A DNA stretch of 64,000 nucleotides. Source: Myrica gale (Eukaryota; Streptophyta; Magnoliopsida; Fagales; Myricaceae). Below are positions 58,907 through 64,000 of this stretch, piece by piece. The DNA lies in contig OZ005612.1 in NCBI GenBank assembly GCA_963930655.1, forward strand, positions 5,275,001 to 5,339,000, given 5' to 3'. The translations under genes were made by a program, and so were the position numbers. Within the stretch, counting starts at the first letter, position 1; each line of letters starts with the position of its first letter. Below the pieces are notes generated by a model. That model saw only the letters and a list, made by a program, of their open reading frames with translations. It was not told the DNA's origin and did not search any database.

Positions 58907-61374
58907 GTAACAATTACCCTTATCTTCTGTATTACATCTCATTAAAATGCATCTTTCCTTGTGGGTTTATGTTACAATGCAACTTGCATGAGGTGTATGA
59001 TTAAACCATTTTTCTACTTTTTTTGTATGGGAAAACTAGATGGCAAAAATGAGACGCATAATACATATATTTGGTTGTTCTTGTCTTAGCGGACTTAACG
59101 GAATTCCACTATCCGCTTCCGCTAAGTCCGCTTCCACTTCCGCTAAGTCCGCTAAGAGTCGGAAGCGGAAGCGGACTCTATTTTGGACATCCGCTAGTTA
59201 GCGGACCGGATGTCGGATGTCAAATTCCGCTTCCGACTAGTCCGCTATTCACCCCTATCTAACATCATGTAAGTCGAGTTCCATCGAGTAGGAACATCAA
59301 CACTTAAGAAAGAACTACACTGCATATTGCATCTTTCAAAATAACCTTTAAAAATGTCAAGCCTACTTGGTGAAGATTTCACATATTTCACCAAGTTACG
59401 AATATTGACAATTGAATTATCTACTTCTTTCAGCCCATCCCCCACAATCAAATTCAGTATATGCGTACAACATCTCATATGAATGAATTCATGTCCACAA
59501 ACAATCTTCCCCGGAACAACTGGGGTTGCTGACAACTTCCTTCGCTTCAATTGTTCAATGACACTATCATTTGCTGAAGCGTTATCCATTGTTATTGTGA
59601 GAATTTTATCGGTGCCCCACTCCACCATACATTCCTCAAGCTCTCTTGCAATTGTCGCCCCTTTATGATCTGACACGCGACGAAATGACAAGAATCTATT
59701 TTGTAGTTTCCAACCAGAATCAACAAAGTGAGCAGTAACACACATATAATTCATATTCTGAATAGATGTCCAAGTATCAGTGGTGAAGCAACACCTGAAA
59801 CTATTGCTTCTCATGCAAGCTTTCAATGCAGTCCTCTCCTCTAAATACAACCTCATGTAATCTCTTGCAATAGTGGAACGATACGACATCCTAAACCGAG
59901 GCTCAAGATCATGAATCAATTCCACAAACCTATCCTTATCTACAATTCTAAATGGGCACTCATCTAAGATAATCATCCTAGCGATCTTTCGCCTAATCCT
60001 CTTCTCATCAAACCTAAGAACCTCCAAATCACCAATTGTATTGGCCTTCACACTTCTAGTGTCATGACTCAAAAAAGATTGCCTTATATCGGCTCGAGAG
60101 TTTTTCCTTTTATACATTATGCATGAATTCAAGTGTTGCTTCAACCTCGAAGTCCCGTTACGTCTATGATGACACCCAAATAGTGAATCGCAATAGTTAC
60201 ACTTACATTGAAGCCGGTCTTGATCAACAACCTCCAATCTTGTGTAGTGATTTCATACGTATGATGGATTAGCAATTCTCCTTCTCTTTAGAAGTGGAGG
60301 ATGACCACTAGTAGTAGTAGTTCCTACACCCCCTATCGTAGATGTGGCTGGTGCCGATGTGCCAATAGGATTTGAGATAGGCAGCTCTACCGGTCCCGGC
60401 GTACCTCCAGGGCTATGACCAGGAGATGTGCTAGGTGTGCTCCCCGGACTAGAGAGCGGTGTAGATCCCACAATATTGTCCATATCTATCCAAATTTGAT
60501 CATATAAAACATATTAAATATATGCAGGTACAATATATATTTAATATATGTCGTATGGCAGTATGCAGTGTCATGTAACTCTACACTCCATAGTAGACAT
60601 GTCTCGATCGTTTAATTTGTTCAAGCTAGCTAATCAGCCATAAATGCTCTACTGAACAGAATAAAAAGTGTACTATTTACATCAATATTTTCAAGAGTGT
60701 CTCTCGATCGATAGTTCTCTCCTCTCAGTAATGCCCAACTCTTCTTTAACGCTATTCAAGTCGTGGAAGATATTGACCCAAAAGATGTCACATAGTGAAT
60801 TCCTCAGTAATATATTGTGGTCGTGGGACCTCCATTGCCATAATGGTTAAACAAACGTCAAAGTAATGGTTGTTTGTCCGGTAGCTTCTCAAAAGTCACG
60901 AAGCAAAGTAAAAAACATGTTAAACAAATAATAAACATTGTTTTTCTAAACTTTCGAAGGCAAAAACTCGGGCACAGAGTGACAGACTCACGCGACACCG
61001 AACAACACATGCTCATTGAAAACTAAAAAGAGAAAAAGTCACAGACTCGACGACGGAAGCTCGACGGAGGCTTGCTGAGTTGCTGGAGGCTAGACAGTGG
61101 GGAACGACGATGGCTTGCCGGAGGCTGCAAGCTGGGCAGTGGGGAACGACGCAATTTAGTTTTTACTTTTTCACAATTTTTTTAAAATGTATAAACGTCG
61201 TCGTTTATTAAAAAAATAGTTAATGGTTTGTGAGTTTTTCGCCGGATTAGCGGGCGATTACCGTCACCAGTAATAACACCGCTAATCCTAGGATATTCCC
61301 ACCGACACCGGTAGCCGACGATTACAGGTTGCGGTACCGGTACGCTGGTACAAATGACCACCTCTATCATTAGG

Positions 61375-63485
61375 AGATTTGTCTTCCTAATTGATCTCTT
61401 ATAAATTGTTAAATTATTGGGATTGAGGTTCTGAATATTGACTTTTTGAAATTATTGCTGGCCACATAATAATATGAAGCGGGCCCTTAAAATATGCATT
61501 TAGAGTATGTGTTTAAAACAATTTAAAAGAAAATTGTTAAGGTTTGATTAGGAAGATATTAAATAATAAGAGAGAAAAAAAAGGTGAAATAACGTGGATG
61601 AAAGTTTTTTTTAATGCAAAAATGGTGCTCAATATTTGGCAAATTTTTAAGTCATATAATAATTTAATTTTAAGGAACTGCATGGTGTGATTGTGGTGGC
61701 AATCCTTCCTTCGGTAGTTAGTTATGACTCAATCCGAACATTCTGTAACAAGTGTCCATAGAAAATTGACTACACTAGTTACCCATTTTCCACTCTTTTC
61801 AAAAAAAAAAAGAAAAAAAAGAATTGTGATTATTGAGACGAAATTTTGAAAAGCTCACATCCTCCCCCAAACAAAGAAGTTTTTTATTCATATATTCTGC
61901 GAGAAGGGGCAGAAAAATAAAGATACTCCAACGGTTCTATGAGGTTTTGAACTTTTTTTTATAATAATGATAAGAAAATTTGCTGTGATTTTTCGGTAGC
62001 TTGTGAAAATAGTGGGGTCGTAAAAGAAGGAATTTTTTTTTTTGAAATGTATTCTCTTGAAGATTATAAAAGTTTACAAATATATTTGGAAAGGAAAAAT
62101 TTTGCGGGAGGATATACACTACTTCCTTACGACGGTTTTTTATTTTAGATCTCAAAATGTTTTTAAAAACTTATCACTCACTTTTTCATCAATTCCAATA
62201 CATTTTCACCGATCCCAATAACTTTTTACAAATTACAACTTATAACACAATTTTTCACCAATCTCAAGAGAATCTATACTACTTCTAAAAAAACAAAAAC
62301 ACAAAAACTGTTTTGAGATCTAAACAAAACATAGCCTACGCTGAAAACATGATTAAATTGTTATAAAATAATTAACGTGACTTGAATGTACTCGTTTAAA
62401 GCTAGCTTATAAATTTGTACATATATAATGATATAAGATATGTACAGTATATCTTTTTTTTTCTTTTACATTTTCAGTTACATATTCCTACATGTGTATG
62501 TATTATATCCCTACCTCGTATACATTTTAAATTTCATGTATATAATGTCTTGTAAACTATAGACATTATGCATGTTACATATGTTATAGAAGTAGGATTT
62601 ATAATAAATGACGACAACAGTTATATTTATTTCGACATTTGTATGTTAGTTTGTTTTATACGTTTGTACATTATTATATATTGCATTTATGTAATAAGCT
62701 TACGTGGATAGGTTTTATGTTCAGCATTTTTTATGAGATTTTCAAGTTATGAATATATATGTATATTTTACATGCTATTACATATTGTTTGCTTATACAA
62801 ATGAATCTTTTATGTATTTTAAATACATATATGTCATACATCTTAGATATACAAAGGTGTGCTATATATTTTCACGTATGTGTACAAATTGTAACATAAT
62901 GTTTATATATAACATAAGTTCAATAATTACACAATATATAAAATATGTATTATTCAGTTTTTATACTGAAAGAATTATACACATATATACATATGATTAT
63001 ATTCGAAACATAAGGAACATAAATTGCAGTTTTGAAACTTAAAAAGACGAGATTGATTTTAACATATAATTAAGAGTCATACTATGACATTACCCCTGTA
63101 CATATAAACCATATACTCACGTCTAGTATACATATATAGGTATTCATATATAACTTAAGAGAAAAAAAAAGTATACATATATAGGTATTCATAGCAACCA
63201 GCACAGGAATCCTGTGAAACCAGCCAACAGAACCAGCTAAAACGACCAGAAATAAAAATTCACTCAATCATGCTGCTTAACACTGCAAAATTACCATTCA
63301 AATGTCATTGTGAGCCGTAACAAGCAGCATCCTGTAAGAAATTCTTAAGCTGATGAGTTAAGTACACACATAAAACGCAAGGCTCTCCTTTATTGCAAAG
63401 CATCTTCTTTATTTAGCACCTGTATGAGATAAATCAATAAATAGTGGTGGTACATCTAATGACAACATTATTAATACCCAAGTAG
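61375..63485. other. AT-rich intergenic sequence
   Basis: Contains a MITE-like element at about 62135-62337 (inner ends TAGATCTCAAAA and TTTTGAGATCTA, TAC on both sides) that shares TCTATACTACTTCTAAAAAA with the copy at 15588. From 62340 to 63180 the DNA is dominated by TATATA and TACATA runs. No gene is seen. Confidence 0.5.
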
Positions 63486-63788
63486 CTACAAACCTTCTAG
63501 AATAAAGGGTCGGACTTGGTCACTTGGAGGTGATTCAAGCTGCAGGTTTGATTGACCTTGTTCTAGTGGAGGTTCAAGTTGGCTCTTCTTTTCATCTGAG
63601 TCAGTATTAAAAGACTCGAGTTGTTGCTCTGGTTGGATTTGGTCAGGAGGCAGTTCAAGCCGCTGGTATTTGGACCTGTTTTTCTCAAGCAGTAGATAAG
63701 TTGTGCAATACCAAAACAATAGTATCCTACTCTGAGCTATTACTGTCTCCCCAATGCCACTACCTCCAAAGGAGAGCCGCTCCAGTGC
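63486..63788 (-). CDS. Last exon of an unrecognised gene running off the right edge
   Basis: A minus-strand frame of 100 codons ends in TAA at 63486-63488. It is preceded by TTTTTGCAG, a good splice acceptor, giving an exon that starts ALERLSFGGSGIGETVIAQS. A hydrophobic stretch follows (ILLFWYCTTYLLL), then a glutamine- and proline-rich tail with the repeated SQLEPP/LQLESPP phrase. The upstream exons must lie beyond 64000. Family unknown. Confidence 0.5.
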   Translation of the reverse strand, partial: ALERLSFGGSGIGETVIAQSRILLFWYCTTYLLLEKNRSKYQRLELPPDQIQPEQQLESFNTDSDEKKSQLEPPLEQGQSNLQLESPPSDQVRPFILEGL

Positions 63789-64000
63789 CTGCAAAAAGGC
63801 CAAAGAAAAGATTCTAAAACGTTGGGGGTAAACAAAAAAAAATTCAAGAAAACACCAGAGTTATAATAAGATATATCTGTTTTAGCCAGTTTTTTGTCTT
63901 CTGCCTCTATACTAAATAACTCAATTCTTTTGCATATACTCGATTAAGATCCACGTTTCTTTAAATGGAATCAAGTCCCTGAATCAAAATTATATGCTGA

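Larger units (their letters stand above)
57167..59257 (+). mobile_element. Nested hAT element with captured gene exons
   Basis: The 2091-bp element has ends TAGGGGTGTAAG and TATTCACCCCTA and the exact 8-bp duplication TCTAACAT (57159-57166 and 59258-59265). Subterminal regions are packed with TCCGG/CCGGA and CCGCTTCCGCT repeats in both orientations. It encodes no transposase. Its core holds intron-bearing host-like sequence, including an exon of 6-phosphogluconolactonase. It is therefore a Pack-hAT candidate. Confidence 0.95.
56153..60483 (-). pseudogene. hAT transposase, BED-finger type (RICESLEEPER-like), broken
   Basis: The frame starts at 60483 with a Pro/Ser/Gly-rich leader. The BED zinc finger follows (LQCKCNYCDSLFGC, RLKQHLNSC); TGA at 60253-60255 stands where the finger's usual Trp should be. 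The central domain continues (CFTTDTWTSIQNMNYMCVTA, LTITMDNASANDSVIEQL, RWNSTYMM) to 59266. The nested element then interrupts it, and the frame resumes at 57158. A GT-AG intron lies at about 56992-56898. A TAA stop is at 56631-56633. An extra T near 56360 shifts frame inside the C-terminal dimerisation domain (ILSCIAKDVLAILVTT, SESIFSTSGQVLDAFR). Family and domain order are clear; it is not functional as read. Confidence 0.93.
55534..61366 (-). mobile_element. 5.8-kb hAT transposon with a nested hAT element
   Basis: Termini TAGGGGTGGT and ACCACCTCTA are flanked by the exact 8-bp duplication TCATTAGG (55526-55533 and 61367-61374). Subterminal regions of about 150 bp at each end are dense in ACCGT/ACGGT and CCGGT motifs, as in other hAT elements. 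The transposase gene runs on the minus strand and is disrupted by a second hAT element at 57167-59257 and by several small lesions. The element can no longer encode its own transposase. Confidence 0.95.

Noticed and set aside
62340..63180. TATA/TACATA-rich stretch considered as an origin or matrix-attachment site
   Set aside because: It is simple AT-rich low-complexity sequence with no specific motif to support either role.
1..64000. CRISPR array, tRNA, rRNA or bacterial-type operon
   Set aside because: None seen. The regular repeats are transposon ends, tandem duplications or minisatellites, and the gene structure is that of a plant.

Overview
This is nuclear DNA of a flowering plant, probably a eudicot. 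It is AT-rich, its genes have many introns with GT/AG junctions, and the sequence between genes is built of nested plant transposons. There are no bacterial operons, no rRNA or tRNA gene that I can see, and no CRISPR array.

The host genes are few. On the minus strand at 1659-7186 lies a nine-exon gene for a polytopic membrane protein of the plant At1g71110/At2g12400 type; every junction could be placed and the frame stays open for 558 codons. On the minus strand at 25257-26636 lies an intact PIN-LIKES auxin carrier, closest to PILS2. As I recall the Arabidopsis map, these two families are near neighbours there (At1g71110 and At1g71090), so the left half looks like an old syntenic block spread apart by transposons. 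A small conserved membrane protein gene with a frame break lies at 53702-54165 (minus), and the last exon of an unrecognised gene enters from the right edge (63486-63788, minus).

Most of the rest is mobile DNA. Region 9249-12085 is a mosaic of intron-containing fragments of three unrelated genes (GRAS SCL-type N-terminus, histidinol-phosphate aminotransferase, NDR/NDL family) between hAT-like GC-rich repeats. Region 13764-14948 is an hAT element with exact 8-bp target duplications, sitting inside an otherwise open reading frame and carrying a 40-bp perfect palindrome. Region 18455-18911 is a GRF zinc-finger gene with a single stop. A second GRF gene (30343-31353) was split by a Ty3/gypsy element (31313 to about 37690) that has lost reverse transcriptase and now holds a solo LTR of a Ty1/copia SIRE-like element. 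A second solo LTR of that family (40145-41360) sits in a Tat-like gypsy remnant (about 37770-44379) whose 3' half carries degenerate antisense reading frames, one resembling F-box At1g67623-type proteins.

The clearest transposon system is at 55534-61366: a 5.8-kb hAT element with exact 8-bp target duplications and a broken BED-finger transposase gene. Inside its transposase exon sits a second hAT element (57167-59257), also with exact target duplications, that has captured an exon of 6-phosphogluconolactonase and other exon-like pieces. Small Tourist-like MITEs, a 281-bp long-TIR MITE and several tandem duplications are scattered throughout.
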